A stretch of 64,000 bases of DNA from assembly GCF_011762155.1 (NCBI RefSeq), contig NZ_JAASQL010000007.1, forward strand, positions 26,443 to 90,442, read 5' to 3'. Below, piece by piece: positions 35,983 through 45,051 of the stretch. A model generated the notes under the pieces. That model saw nothing but the letters and a program-made list of their open reading frames with translations, had not been told where the DNA came from and made no database searches. The stretch is from Wenyingzhuangia heitensis. Its GTDB lineage: Bacteria > Bacteroidota > Bacteroidia > Flavobacteriales > Flavobacteriaceae. A program made the position numbers and the translations under genes. Position 1 is the stretch's first letter; each line of letters starts with the position of its first letter.

Positions 35983-37852
35983 AATAATTATCTTCTTCAA
36001 ATTCTAGTTCTGCATCTTTTTCCCATATTTCCATTTCACAAGGTTTACAGTTAAACTTTAATTTGTATTCGTTTTCTCCGTGGGTTAAGGTTAAAGGTTC
36101 TTTTAACTTTTCGCCCATAGTATCACGTTGAAATCTTGCACATTTTCCTAATTCGTATTTTACACAATATTTAGTGGTCATTACTCTGGCTTTACCAGGT
36201 TCCCATTGCAATTCAAATGCTTTTTCAATTTCTTCTACTCCGTGTCTTTTGTAAAACTGTCTAGCCAATTTGTTAGAAACATTGTAGGTGAAGTCTAATG
36301 TTTTTTCTGGGTAAGGATGATCTGTTTTTACGATAGCTTGCTCCTCTCTATGGTATTCGTTAACTCTAATGTTAATTAAGTTTTCTAAAACCGTTCTTCT
36401 AATTTCATTAATTTTAGAAATAGGCACAAACCAGTTGTCTTCTAATTCAATAGCAACATCATCAACAATAAAAGGAGTGTTTCCTGTTTTAATTAAGTTT
36501 TTTTCTAAGTTGCTTTTTAAGAAACCTTCTTTTTTTGCTAATTCTTTGGTTACTTTAAATCCTTCTGAGCTAACATGTCCATCTTCATCCGTAGCGGTTA
36601 AAAGAAAACCATATTGAGTTTCTTCAAATTTTAATTCCACTCCAATTTTTCTGATAGCACTATTGTCTTTTTCAACTTGTTTGTTAAAATTGGCATCAGA
36701 GTTTCTAGAAATTAAAGTACCTACAGGAATGTTTTTATAGTTGTTTGGAGTAATCCATCCGTTTTCTACGGTATTTACTTGTACTCCGTCAGCTTCGTTT
36801 TGTTCATTTAAAAAATAAAGACCATCACCATTATTTAATTTTTCGGCATTCTCTATAAGATATTTACCGTTTTTAAATTCAATAATTTTACCGATTATCT
36901 GACCTTGAGATTTTGGAGTTTCCCAAGATCCTATTTTTTCAGTTCTTTTGTTTACAAAATAATCTGTGTAACCACGGTTAAAACTTCTGTCCATTTCTGC
37001 ATCAAACGTGTAAAAAGTTCTACCTGATGATGCTTTTTGAAATTTATCTTTTCCATCGCCATTTAAAAACTGATCCAATCTAGCTCTTAAAAAAGAAACA
37101 TTATTTTTAACGTATACTACATCTTTTAATCTTCCTTCAATTTTAAAAGAGATGATACCAGCCTCAATCATTTGTGGCAATTGGTCGCTTAAGTCTAAAT
37201 CTTTAATAGATAATAAATGACTGCTTTCAATTAAAGTATCATTGTTTCCATCCGTTAATTTATAGGGTAATCTACAGTTTTGAGCACAAGAACCACGGTT
37301 GGCACTACGCTCTCCTCCGGCAACACTCATATAACAGTTTCCGCTAAAAGAAACACATAAGGCACCAGATACAAAAAACTCGAGCTCTACATCACAAGCT
37401 TCGTTAATTTCTTTAATCTGATCTAGGTTTAACTCTCTTGCCAAAACCACACGTTTCATTCCTGCTTTTTGCAAAAAACCTACTTGTTTAGGTTCTCTGT
37501 TATTGGCTTGGGTACTTGCGTGAATTACAATAGGAGGCAAGTCCATTTCAAAAATAGCCATGTCTTGTACAATTAAGGCATCTACACCTATATGGTACAA
37601 TTCGTGAATTAATTTCTGACAAGTTTCTAGTTCGTTATCATATAAAATAGTGTTGATTACTACAAAAACTTGCGCTTTAAACAAGTGAGCATATCGTACC
37701 ATTTCGGCAATATCATCTACAGAATTGTTTGCGTTTGTACGTGCTCCAAATTGCGGAGCTCCAATATATACTGCATCTGCTCCTGAATTGATGGCTGCCA
37801 TACCTTGGAGTAGGTTTTTGGCAGGTGCTAAAATTTCAACCTTTTTTTTCAT
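35981..37852 (-). CDS. U32 peptidase family protein (RlhA/TrhP-like RNA hydroxylase group)
   Basis: The 623-residue protein matches the long form of the U32 family. It has an N-terminal TIM-barrel-like part (EILAPAKNLLQGMAAINSGADAVYIG), the conserved cysteine cluster C-x-S-x-A-G-G-E-R-S-A-N-R-G-S-C-A-Q-N-C-R near residues 180-200, and a C-terminal extension with further Cys (KYELGKCARF; NCKPCEME). Long members in E. coli (RlhA) hydroxylate C2501 of 23S rRNA and shorter ones act on tRNA, so an RNA hydroxylation role with an iron-sulfur centre is likelier than proteolysis. Which RNA is modified cannot be told. It has a separate promoter at 37952. Confidence 0.88.
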   Translation of the reverse strand: MKKKVEILAPAKNLLQGMAAINSGADAVYIGAPQFGARTNANNSVDDIAEMVRYAHLFKAQVFVVINTILYDNELETCQKLIHELYHIGVDALIVQDMAIFEMDLPPIVIHASTQANNREPKQVGFLQKAGMKRVVLARELNLDQIKEINEACDVELEFFVSGALCVSFSGNCYMSVAGGERSANRGSCAQNCRLPYKLTDGNNDTLIESSHLLSIKDLDLSDQLPQMIEAGIISFKIEGRLKDVVYVKNNVSFLRARLDQFLNGDGKDKFQKASSGRTFYTFDAEMDRSFNRGYTDYFVNKRTEKIGSWETPKSQGQIIGKIIEFKNGKYLIENAEKLNNGDGLYFLNEQNEADGVQVNTVENGWITPNNYKNIPVGTLISRNSDANFNKQVEKDNSAIRKIGVELKFEETQYGFLLTATDEDGHVSSEGFKVTKELAKKEGFLKSNLEKNLIKTGNTPFIVDDVAIELEDNWFVPISKINEIRRTVLENLINIRVNEYHREEQAIVKTDHPYPEKTLDFTYNVSNKLARQFYKRHGVEEIEKAFELQWEPGKARVMTTKYCVKYELGKCARFQRDTMGEKLKEPLTLTHGENEYKLKFNCKPCEMEIWEKDAELEFEEDNY

Positions 37853-37885
37853 AAATGATGTTCCTGTCTAAGTACGCTAGGTCTG

Positions 37886-37907
37886 TTGATAAAATGCTTT
37901 TTATCAA
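37886..37907 (-). promoter_or_regulatory. Hairpin in the leader of the U32 family gene
   Basis: TTGATAAAA (37886-37894) and TTTTATCAA (37899-37907) form a 9-bp stem with a 4-nt loop, 33 bp upstream of the start and inside the expected transcript leader (promoter at 37952-37959). It may affect translation; no known riboswitch was recognised. Confidence 0.35.
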
Positions 37908-37951
37908 ACAATTAGGTTAAGAGTACTAGTTGTTTTAAAAATTAGGGATTG

Positions 37952-37959
37952 CAAAGTTA
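37952..37959 (-). promoter_or_regulatory. -7 box TAACTTTG of the U32 family gene
   Basis: On the minus strand TAACTTTG fits TAnnTTTG and lies about 100 bp upstream of the start codon at 37852. A -33 element is not clear. Confidence 0.45.
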
Positions 37960-38008
37960 CTGTTTTTTGTTGGTAAAATAATTAATAATCAAACGTTTAA
38001 GCTGATTT

Positions 38009-38016
38009 TATCTTTG
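38009..38016 (+). promoter_or_regulatory. -7 box TATCTTTG of menB
   Basis: TATCTTTG fits TAnnTTTG and lies 90 bp upstream of the menB ATG. It is about 50 bp from the opposite-facing U32 promoter, making a divergent pair. Confidence 0.45.
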
Positions 38017-38106
38017 GTTTGTAGATTGGTGAAAACACAGATTGAAATAAAATTAAAATGATAACTTTACCCACTGTTATTAAAAACAAAAAAGAAATAG
38101 ATCCGC

Positions 38107-38946
38107 ATGTCAACAATCAATTGGAAAACAGTTAAGGAATACGAAGATATTACGTACAAAAAATGTAATGGAGTTGCAAGAATTGCTTTTAACAGACCTA
38201 ATGTAAGAAATGCTTTTAGACCTAAAACAACATCAGAGTTATATGATGCTTTTTACGATGCGCAAGAAGATGAAAATATAGGAGTTGTTTTATTATCTGC
38301 AGAAGGACCATCCACCAAAGATGGGGTGTATTCATTCTGCTCAGGAGGAGATCAAAAAGCACGAGGACACCAAGGATATGTGGGTGATGACGGTGCGCAT
38401 CGTTTAAATATTTTAGAAGTACAACGATTGATTCGTTTTATGCCTAAAGTGGTTATTGCTGTTGTACCTGGTTGGGCTGTAGGTGGAGGACATAGTTTAC
38501 ATGTAGTTTGCGATATGACTTTAGCAAGTGAAGAACATGCTATTTTTAAACAAACAGATGCAGATGTTACTAGTTTTGATGGTGGGTATGGTTCTGCTTA
38601 TTTGGCTAAAATGGTGGGACAGAAAAAAGCAAGAGAAATTTTCTTTTTAGGAAGAAATTATTCAGCTCAAGAAGCTTTTGAAATGGGAATGGTAAACAAA
38701 GTGGTTCCTCATGCTGAATTAGAAGATACAGCTTATGAATGGGCTCAAGAAGTGTTAGGAAAATCTCCACTATCTATTAGAATGTTAAAATTTGCAATGA
38801 ACTTAACAGACGATGGAATGGTAGGGCAGCAAGTCTTTGCGGGAGAAGCAACTCGTTTGGCTTATATGACCGATGAAGCAAAAGAGGGAAGAAATGCCTT
38901 TTTAGAAAAACGCAAACCAAATTTTGATAAAAAATACATTGTTTAA
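38107..38946 (+). CDS. menB: 1,4-dihydroxy-2-naphthoyl-CoA synthase (MenB)
   Basis: The 279-residue crotonase-fold enzyme closes the second ring of the naphthoquinone by converting o-succinylbenzoyl-CoA to dihydroxynaphthoyl-CoA. It contains RIAFNRPNVRNAFRPKT, the oxyanion-hole segment FCSGGDQKARG, PGWAVGGGHSLH, and TDADVTSFDGGYGSAYLA with the catalytic-type Asp. The strong GDQKARG and SFDGGYGS signatures separate it from general enoyl-CoA hydratases. It is followed by purU after 6 bp. Confidence 0.96.
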   Translation: MSTINWKTVKEYEDITYKKCNGVARIAFNRPNVRNAFRPKTTSELYDAFYDAQEDENIGVVLLSAEGPSTKDGVYSFCSGGDQKARGHQGYVGDDGAHRLNILEVQRLIRFMPKVVIAVVPGWAVGGGHSLHVVCDMTLASEEHAIFKQTDADVTSFDGGYGSAYLAKMVGQKKAREIFFLGRNYSAQEAFEMGMVNKVVPHAELEDTAYEWAQEVLGKSPLSIRMLKFAMNLTDDGMVGQQVFAGEATRLAYMTDEAKEGRNAFLEKRKPNFDKKYIV

Positions 38947-38952
38947 TTACTA

Positions 38953-39861
38953 ATGGCTACCTGCCATAAGCTAAATGCTAAAAAATTGATAAAACCACAA
39001 ATCATAACTTTTTTAATAAAGTGTCCCGATCAAAAAGGGATTGTATCTAAATTAACACATTTTTTTTATCAAGAGGGGTTCAACTTGGTAAGTGCACAGC
39101 AATATACAAATTCTATAGACGGAATGTTTTTTATGCGTTTGCGTATAGAATCGGATGATTCTGTAACAATAACACAAGAACAACTAGAAGAACGTTTTTC
39201 TCGTTTGGCTCCTGTTTATGATATTATTTGGAGTGTAGATTATGGAATTACAAAACAAAAAGTAGCTATTATGGTGTCTCATACCACACATAATTTATAT
39301 GATTTGTTGCAACGTAATAAAGAAAATAAACTGCATTGTGATGTGAAAATGGTGGTGAGTAATCATACCAAATTAAAGCCTATAGCAGATATGTTTGGAA
39401 TTCCATTTTACCACTTGCCTGTAACTAAGGATACCAAAAAGGAACAAGAACAACAATTAATAGATTTGTTTGATTCTAATGAGATTGATTTAATTGTGAT
39501 GGCTCGTTATATGCAAATTTTATCTAATGATTTTATCAATCATTATCCAAATAGAATTATCAATATTCATCATTCTTTTTTGCCTGCTTTTCAAGGAGCA
39601 AACCCTTATAATAGAGCATATGATAGAGGAGTAAAGTTAATTGGAGCAACAGCACATTACGCAACAGAAGATTTAGATGAAGGTCCAATTATTGAGCAAG
39701 ATGTAGAACGAGTAACGCATGAAAGTACTCCTAATACCTTAAAAGCAATTGGTGCAGATATTGAAACAATGGTGTTGGCTAGAGCAGTTAAATGTCATTT
39801 AAACAATCAGATTATTGTTGATAATAACAAAGCAATTGTATTTCCAGAAACAGGAGAATAA
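38953..39861 (+). CDS. purU: Formyltetrahydrofolate deformylase (PurU)
   Basis: The 302-residue protein has an N-terminal ACT domain (about 18-95, TFLIKCPDQKGIVSKLTHF..) and a formyltransferase-type C-terminal domain. The latter has the catalytic region INIHHSFLPAFQGANPY and DEGPIIEQD. PurU hydrolyses 10-formyl-THF to formate and THF, balancing one-carbon pools. The first 15 or so residues (MATCHKLNAKKLIKP) are longer than usual, but no better start was found. It shares an operon with menB. Confidence 0.94.
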   Translation: MATCHKLNAKKLIKPQIITFLIKCPDQKGIVSKLTHFFYQEGFNLVSAQQYTNSIDGMFFMRLRIESDDSVTITQEQLEERFSRLAPVYDIIWSVDYGITKQKVAIMVSHTTHNLYDLLQRNKENKLHCDVKMVVSNHTKLKPIADMFGIPFYHLPVTKDTKKEQEQQLIDLFDSNEIDLIVMARYMQILSNDFINHYPNRIINIHHSFLPAFQGANPYNRAYDRGVKLIGATAHYATEDLDEGPIIEQDVERVTHESTPNTLKAIGADIETMVLARAVKCHLNNQIIVDNNKAIVFPETGE

Positions 39862-39915
39862 ACTTTTAAGAAAATAGAGGTCATCTACTAAAAAATAAAT
39901 TTTAATTCAAAGCAT

Positions 39916-40533
39916 ATGAAAATCATTTGTATAGGAATGAATTATACAGAACATATCAAAGAATTTGATAGAGATTTTATACCTACAGAGCCTGTAGTGT
40001 TTTTAAAACCGGATTCTGCTGTATTGCCTAAAAAAAATCCATTTGTAATTCCTGTTTTTTCTAACAGAGTAGAGTATGAAATAGAGGTTCTCGTCAAAAT
40101 AAATAAAGTAGGAAAACACATTGGAGAAAGGTTTGCTCATAAATATTATGATGAAATTGGTTTAGGAATAGATTTTACAGCACGTGATGTGCAGTTAGAG
40201 TTAAAAAAGAATGGTCATCCGTGGGAAAAAGCTAAGGGTTTTGATGGAAGTGCTATTATAGGAGAGTCTTTTTTACCTAAAGAGCAGTTTACAGATTTAA
40301 ACAATATAAATTTTAGATTAGAAAAAAACGAGGAGCAAGTCCAGGTAGGAAATACCAAAGACATGATTTTTAAAATTGATGAAATTATAGCTTACATTTC
40401 TACCATCTATACCTTAAAAAAAGGAGATATTATTTTTACAGGAACACCTTCTGGTGTAGGACCTGTAGCCAAAGGAGATGTGTTGAGAGGTTATCTGGAA
40501 GATGAAAAATTAATAGATATTAAAGTAAGATAA
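39916..40533 (+). CDS. Fumarylacetoacetate hydrolase family protein
   Basis: The 205-residue protein is a single-domain FAH-fold hydrolase or decarboxylase. The metal ligands lie in RVEYEIEVLVKI, and other typical segments are GIDFTARDVQ, KGFDGSAIIG and FTGTPSGVGPVAKGD. Members cleave or decarboxylate beta-keto acids such as acylpyruvates or oxaloacetate. The substrate here is unknown. It stands 54 bp after purU. Confidence 0.92.
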   Translation: MKIICIGMNYTEHIKEFDRDFIPTEPVVFLKPDSAVLPKKNPFVIPVFSNRVEYEIEVLVKINKVGKHIGERFAHKYYDEIGLGIDFTARDVQLELKKNGHPWEKAKGFDGSAIIGESFLPKEQFTDLNNINFRLEKNEEQVQVGNTKDMIFKIDEIIAYISTIYTLKKGDIIFTGTPSGVGPVAKGDVLRGYLEDEKLIDIKVR

Positions 40534-40535
40534 AC

Positions 40536-40555
40536 ACAGAGGCATTTGCCTCTGT
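40536..40555 (+). terminator. Weak hairpin between FAH and cinA genes
   Basis: ACAGAGGCA (40536-40544) pairs with TGCCTCTGT (40547-40555). The following sequence TGTTGTAT has only a weak T-run, so it is at best a leaky terminator or attenuator before cinA. Confidence 0.4.
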
Positions 40556-40575
40556 TGTTGTATGTAAAACAGCGT

Positions 40576-41820
40576 ATGAAAGCAAGTATAATTACCATTG
40601 GTGACGAAATTTTAATAGGACAAGTTTTAGACACCAATACACAATGGATAGCGAATAAACTGCACGCTTTAGGAGTAGAATTGGTAGAAACCGTCTCTAT
40701 ATCAGATACAAAAGAAGCAATTGTTAACGGAATGGATCATGCGGTTTCTATTGCAGATTTAATTATTGTGACAGGAGGTTTAGGGCCTACAAAAGATGAT
40801 ATTACAAAATACACTCTTACCAGTTATTTTGAAGATGAATTGGTGTTGAATGAAGTGGTTTTAGCTCAGGTAAAAGCAATGTTTGATAAACGAGGAATTC
40901 CGTTTGGACACTTAAACAAAGCACAAGCAATGTTGCCTAAAAAGGCAACTATTTTACCAAATCCTATAGGAACAGCTGCGGGGATGTGGTTCGAAAAAAA
41001 TGGAAAAATAGTAATAAGTCTGCCAGGAGTCCCTTTTGAAATGAAAGGATTGGTAGAAAATGAAGTATTGCCAAGGTTGATTAAAATAGGAGGGTTTCCT
41101 TCTCAAGTATATCAAACCTATGTGCTGTATGGTGTAGGAGAAAGTACAGCTGCAGAAATGTTAGAAGATTTTGAGAATCAAATTCCTGAATTTATAAAAT
41201 TAGCTTATTTGCCTGCTCCAGGACGTTTAAGATTACGATTGACAGGGGTACATGCCGATAAAAGTTTCTTAGAAACTATTCTATTGGAGCAAGGAACTAA
41301 AGTTGCTGAGGTTTTTAAAGATTACAGTTTTATGATTGGCGATGTTGATTATGTAAACTTTGTAAAAGAAAAGTTAATTGAAAGAAATCAAACATTGGCA
41401 GTTGCCGAAAGTTGTACTGGAGGTAAAATAGCGAATGAAATTACAGCTCACAGTGGAGTGTCTGCTTTCTTTTTAGGAGGGGTGATTGCTTATAATAGTG
41501 CGTTAAAACAAAATTTGTTAGGAGTGCCTTTAGAGGTGATTAAGAAACACTCAGTAGTCTCTTCTCAGGTGGCAAAAGAAATGGTTTTAGGAGTAAAACG
41601 AATTACGGGAGCAAATTATGCAATTGCTACAACAGGAAATGCAGGGCCAACTTTAGACGATACAAACGAAGAAGTTGGGATTGTTTTTATTGCAATAGCA
41701 ACAAAAAACAAAGTAATTGTAGAAAAATTTAACTTTGGACAACCTCGTGAAAAAGTGATAGAACAGGCTAAAAACAAGGCTTTTGAAATGTTAAGTAAAG
41801 AAATATTAAAAAATCACTAA
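40576..41820 (+). CDS. cinA: CinA family nicotinamide-nucleotide amidohydrolase
   Basis: ATG 40576 gives 414 residues (MKASIITIGDEILIGQVLD); an upstream in-frame start would run through the hairpin and is unlikely. The N-terminal molybdopterin-binding-like domain (GGLGPTKDDITK, LPGVPFEMKGL) is followed by a C-terminal CinA/PncC domain (AVAESCTGGKIA, GGVIAYNSALKQNLLGV, ATTGNAGPT). CinA recycles NMN in pyridine nucleotide salvage, and some members also act on ADP-ribose. The ribosomal genes downstream have their own promoter. Confidence 0.95.
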   Translation: MKASIITIGDEILIGQVLDTNTQWIANKLHALGVELVETVSISDTKEAIVNGMDHAVSIADLIIVTGGLGPTKDDITKYTLTSYFEDELVLNEVVLAQVKAMFDKRGIPFGHLNKAQAMLPKKATILPNPIGTAAGMWFEKNGKIVISLPGVPFEMKGLVENEVLPRLIKIGGFPSQVYQTYVLYGVGESTAAEMLEDFENQIPEFIKLAYLPAPGRLRLRLTGVHADKSFLETILLEQGTKVAEVFKDYSFMIGDVDYVNFVKEKLIERNQTLAVAESCTGGKIANEITAHSGVSAFFLGGVIAYNSALKQNLLGVPLEVIKKHSVVSSQVAKEMVLGVKRITGANYAIATTGNAGPTLDDTNEEVGIVFIAIATKNKVIVEKFNFGQPREKVIEQAKNKAFEMLSKEILKNH

Positions 41821-41826
41821 ATTAAT

Positions 41827-41858
41827 TTTGTTTGTACCATTAATTGTTGTTAAATTTG
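41827..41858 (+). promoter_or_regulatory. Promoter of rpmB-rpmG-DUF4295
   Basis: TTTG at 41827-41830 and TAAATTTG at 41851-41858 are separated by exactly 20 bp, an excellent match to the Bacteroidota -33/-7 arrangement. The rpmB ATG lies 35 bp downstream. Confidence 0.75.
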
Positions 41859-41893
41859 CACTCCGTTTAGAATTAAATTAAAACTGATACGAG

Positions 41894-42133
41894 ATGTCAA
41901 AAGTTTGTGAACTTACTGGTAAAAAAGCAATGGTTGGGAATAACGTTTCTCACGCTTTAAATAGAACAAAAAGAAAATTCAACGCTAACCTAATTACAAA
42001 GCGTTTTTACATTCCTGAAGAGGATAAGTGGATTACCTTAAAAGTATCTACTGCTGCGTTAAAGAATATCAATAAAAAAGGTATTTCTGCTGTAATTAAA
42101 GAGGCAAAGGAAAAAGGATTTTTAGTTAAATAA
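41894..42133 (+). CDS. rpmB: 50S ribosomal protein L28
   Basis: The 79-residue protein begins [21 protein letters not shown] and contains [11 protein letters not shown], the normal L28 pattern and length. It is the first gene of the rpmB-rpmG-DUF4295 set common in Bacteroidota. It carries a single Cys (CELTGK), so it is the zinc-free form. Confidence 0.97.
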   Translation: MSKVCELTGKKAMVGNNVSHALNRTKRKFNANLITKRFYIPEEDKWITLKVSTAALKNINKKGISAVIKEAKEKGFLVK

Positions 42134-42162
42134 TTTTTTCTTCGTAATAAAGATATATAGAG

Positions 42163-42345
42163 ATGGCAAAAAAAGGAAACAGAGTACAGGTTATTTTAGA
42201 GTGTACTGAGCACAAAGCTTCTGGTCAACCAGGAACTTCAAGATACATTACAACTAAAAACAAAAAGAATACTCCAGATAGATTAGAGATTAAGAAATTT
42301 AATCCTATCTTAAAGAAAATGACTGTTCACAAAGAAATTAAATAA
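42163..42345 (+). CDS. rpmG: 50S ribosomal protein L33
   Basis: The 60-residue protein ([40 protein letters not shown]) is L33. It has only one Cys, so it is the zinc-independent form. It lies 29 bp after rpmB and 8 bp before the DUF4295 gene. Confidence 0.97.
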   Translation: MAKKGNRVQVILECTEHKASGQPGTSRYITTKNKKNTPDRLEIKKFNPILKKMTVHKEIK

Positions 42346-42353
42346 TATAGGAA

Positions 42354-42506
42354 ATGGCAAAGAAATCAGTAGCATCGTTACAGACAGGTTCTAAGAGATT
42401 GTCTAAAGCTATCAAAATGGTGAAATCTCCAAAAAGTGGAGCTTATACTTTTGTTGAAGCTATTATGGACCCTACACAAGTAAAAGACTTTTTTGCAAAA
42501 AAATAA
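42354..42506 (+). CDS. DUF4295 family small basic protein
   Basis: A 50-residue frame starts at ATG 42354 (MAKKSVASLQTGSKRLSKAI) and ends FFAKK. Its length, basic character and place right after rpmB and rpmG match DUF4295, a small Bacteroidota protein regularly found there. It is thought to be ribosome associated, but its function is not established. A terminator follows. Confidence 0.9.
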   Translation: MAKKSVASLQTGSKRLSKAIKMVKSPKSGAYTFVEAIMDPTQVKDFFAKK

Positions 42507-42528
42507 TTTTTGTAAAAATTGACAATAC

Positions 42529-42562
42529 AAAGGCTACTTTCAATATTGAAAGTAGCTTTTTT
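42529..42562 (+). terminator. Intrinsic terminator of the rpmB operon
   Basis: A 16-bp stem centred on CAATATTG (arms ending in GGCTACTTT and AAAGTAGCT, one wobble) covers 42529-42560 and runs into T7. It separates the ribosomal genes from ftsY. Confidence 0.88.
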
Positions 42563-42614
42563 TGTATTTTAACACTTTCTTGTTAAAACAAACACACAGG
42601 TAAATAGTTGAATT

Positions 42615-43568
42615 ATGAGTTTTTTTAAAAAAATATTTTCTTCAGAAAAGAAAGAAACTTTAGATAAAGGTTTAGAGAAATCTAAAACGTCATTTTTTTC
42701 TAAGCTATCTAAAGTCGTTGCAGGTAAATCTAAAGTAGATGCAGAGGTCTTAGATGATTTAGAAGAGGTATTGATTGCTTCTGATGTAGGAGTAGATACA
42801 ACTTTAAAAATTATTGATCGAATTGAAGAAAGAGTTGATCGAGACAAGTATTTAGGTACTGATGAGCTAAATCAAATTTTGAGAGAAGAAATAGCAGGGT
42901 TGTTGTCTGAAACAAATCATGAAGATATTACGGAGTTTGTAATTCCGAAAGATAAAAAACCGTATGTTTTAATGGTTGTTGGTGTAAATGGGGTTGGTAA
43001 AACAACAACTATTGGTAAACTAGCAGCACAATTTAAAAAACAAGGTTTAAGTGTTGTTTTAGGTGCGGCAGATACTTTTAGAGCTGCAGCTATAGATCAA
43101 TTACAAGTTTGGGCAGATCGCGTAGATGTACCAATTGTTCGTCAAGATATGGGGTCAGACCCTGCTTCGGTTGCATTTGATACTTTAAAATCAGCAGTTT
43201 CTAAAAATGCAGATGTTGTTATTATAGATACAGCAGGTAGGTTGCACAATAAGGTAAACTTGATGAATGAACTGACCAAGATCAAACGAGTAATGCAAAA
43301 AGTAGTTGCTGATGCTCCTCACGATGTTTTATTGGTTTTAGATGGTTCTACAGGGCAAAATGCTTTTGAACAAGCCAAACAATTTACCTTGGCTACTGAG
43401 GTTACTTCTTTAGCCGTTACTAAATTAGACGGAACCGCAAAAGGTGGAGTTGTAATTGGAATATCTGATCAGTTTAAAATTCCAGTAAAATATATAGGTG
43501 TAGGTGAAGGAATAGATGATTTACAAGTCTTTAATAAATTTGAATTTGTAGATTCTTTCTTTAAATAA
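42615..43568 (+). CDS. ftsY: Signal recognition particle receptor FtsY
   Basis: The 317-residue SRP GTPase has the N-terminal helical N domain and then the G domain with GVNGVGKTTTIGKLA (P-loop), DTFRAAA, DTAGR and TKLDGTAKGG. The acidic A domain before it is very short, as in many Bacteroidota. It docks ribosome-nascent chain complexes with SRP at the inner membrane. rimO follows 69 bp downstream and may share its transcript. Confidence 0.96.
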   Translation: MSFFKKIFSSEKKETLDKGLEKSKTSFFSKLSKVVAGKSKVDAEVLDDLEEVLIASDVGVDTTLKIIDRIEERVDRDKYLGTDELNQILREEIAGLLSETNHEDITEFVIPKDKKPYVLMVVGVNGVGKTTTIGKLAAQFKKQGLSVVLGAADTFRAAAIDQLQVWADRVDVPIVRQDMGSDPASVAFDTLKSAVSKNADVVIIDTAGRLHNKVNLMNELTKIKRVMQKVVADAPHDVLLVLDGSTGQNAFEQAKQFTLATEVTSLAVTKLDGTAKGGVVIGISDQFKIPVKYIGVGEGIDDLQVFNKFEFVDSFFK

Positions 43569-43581
43569 TTTTGTGTTGTTC

Positions 43582-43633
43582 GCTTTTAGCAAGTTATTGG
43601 CTAAAGGCTAATAGCAAAAGGCTAAAAGCTAAA
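43582..43633. repeat. GGCTAAA repeat cluster with inverted repeat before rimO
   Basis: GCTTTTAGC (43582-43590) and GCTAAAAGC (43621-43629) are perfect reverse complements. Between and after them GCTAA(A) occurs repeatedly (43600, 43607, 43621, 43628). No T-run follows, so it is not a terminator. It may be a leader hairpin of rimO or a dispersed flavobacterial intergenic repeat. Confidence 0.45.
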
Positions 43634-43637
43634 TACA

Positions 43638-44954
43638 ATGCGTACAAAAACAGTAAAACAAAATAAAATAAACGTAGTAACGCTAGGTTGTTCTAAAAAC
43701 GTTTATGATTCAGAAGTCTTAATGGGGCAATTAAAAGCCAACGGAAAAGATGTAGTTCATGAAGATGAAAATGATGAAGGAAATATTGTCGTTATCAATA
43801 CTTGTGGATTTATAGGTAAAGCCAAAGAAGAATCTGTGAATACTATCTTGCATTATGCAAATAGAAAAGAAGAAGGCTTGGTAGATAAAGTATATGTTAC
43901 CGGATGTCTTTCGGAAAGATACAAACCAGACTTAGAGGCGGAAATTAGCAATGTAGATCAATATTTTGGAACTCAAGACCTACCAAATCTATTAAAAGTT
44001 TTAGAAGCAGATTATAAACATGAGTTGATTGGAGAGCGTTTAACAACGACTCCAAAACACTATGCTTATTTAAAAATTGCAGAAGGGTGTGATAGGCCGT
44101 GTTCTTTTTGTGCTATTCCGTTAATGAGAGGAAAGCATAAATCTACACCTATAGAAAGTTTAGTTGTAGAAGCAGAGAAATTAGCTGCTAATGGAATTAA
44201 AGAATTAATTTTAATAGCACAAGATTTAACGTACTACGGTTTAGATATATACGGAAAAAGAAACTTGGCTGATTTGTTAAAAGAATTAGTAAAAGTAGAA
44301 GGGATTGAATGGATTCGTTTGCATTATGCTTTTCCAGCAGGGTTTCCATTGGATGTTTTAGATGTGATGAAATCGGAACCTAAAGTATGTAATTATTTAG
44401 ATATTCCTTTGCAGCATATCAACACAGAGATTTTAAAATCGATGCGTAGGGGTACAACTTATGAAAAAACAAATAAGTTGTTAAAGGAATTTAGAAATTA
44501 CGTTCCAGAAATGGCGATAAGGACAACTTTGATTGTTGGGTATCCAGGAGAGACAGAAGAAATTTTTCAAGAATTAAAATCTTGGGTACAAGAAATGCGT
44601 TTTGAACGCTTGGGAGTATTTGCATATTCTCATGAAGAAGATACACATGCTGCAACTTTAGTAGATGATGTGCCAGAAGACGTAAAAGAAGCAAGAGTTG
44701 CAGAAATTATGGAAATGCAATCTCAAATTTCTTGGGAACTAAATCAGGAAAAAGTTGGTAAGACTTATAACTGTATTTTTGACCGTAAAGAAGGTGAATA
44801 TTTTATAGGTAGAACCGAAAGTGACTCTCCAGATGTAGATAATGAAGTTTTAGTTGATGCAAAAGAGCATTATATAAAAACAGGTGAGTTTGTGAAAATT
44901 AAAATTAATGAAGCGGGAGACTTTGATTTATATGGAATCCCATTAAAACAGTAG
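43638..44954 (+). CDS. rimO: Ribosomal protein S12 methylthiotransferase (RimO)
   Basis: The 438-residue radical-SAM enzyme has the N-terminal MTTase domain (TLGCSKNVYDSEVLMGQL; NTCGFIG; GCLSERY) that holds the second iron-sulfur cluster. The radical-SAM motif C-D-R-P-C-S-F-C follows in EGCDRPCSFCAIPLMRG, then a C-terminal TRAM domain. It adds a methylthio group to Asp in S12. LGCSKN and RIRLHYAFP-like segments favour RimO over MiaB. Start ATG 43638. Confidence 0.96.
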   Translation: MRTKTVKQNKINVVTLGCSKNVYDSEVLMGQLKANGKDVVHEDENDEGNIVVINTCGFIGKAKEESVNTILHYANRKEEGLVDKVYVTGCLSERYKPDLEAEISNVDQYFGTQDLPNLLKVLEADYKHELIGERLTTTPKHYAYLKIAEGCDRPCSFCAIPLMRGKHKSTPIESLVVEAEKLAANGIKELILIAQDLTYYGLDIYGKRNLADLLKELVKVEGIEWIRLHYAFPAGFPLDVLDVMKSEPKVCNYLDIPLQHINTEILKSMRRGTTYEKTNKLLKEFRNYVPEMAIRTTLIVGYPGETEEIFQELKSWVQEMRFERLGVFAYSHEEDTHAATLVDDVPEDVKEARVAEIMEMQSQISWELNQEKVGKTYNCIFDRKEGEYFIGRTESDSPDVDNEVLVDAKEHYIKTGEFVKIKINEAGDFDLYGIPLKQ

Positions 44955-45010
44955 GATAATCAAGGGCAGTATAGTAGCTACTAGTTGTTTAAATTATAAC
45001 TTTTTTAACA

Positions 45011-45047
45011 TTTGATATGGATACTTTCACTAACCTTTGTATATTTG
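45011..45047 (+). promoter_or_regulatory. Candidate promoter of the rimO-dnaX intergenic RNA
   Basis: TATATTTG at 45040-45047 is a perfect TAnnTTTG and identical to the -7 box of dnaX. A TTTG at 45011-45014 lies 25 bp upstream, somewhat far for -33. Predicted transcription start is about 45052-45054, the first base of the first stem-loop. Confidence 0.5.
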
Positions 45048-45051
45048 TTTC

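Noticed and set aside
44972..44983. TAGTAGCTACTA palindrome as a rimO terminator
   Set aside because: It is only 12 bp, has no loop and no T-run directly after it.
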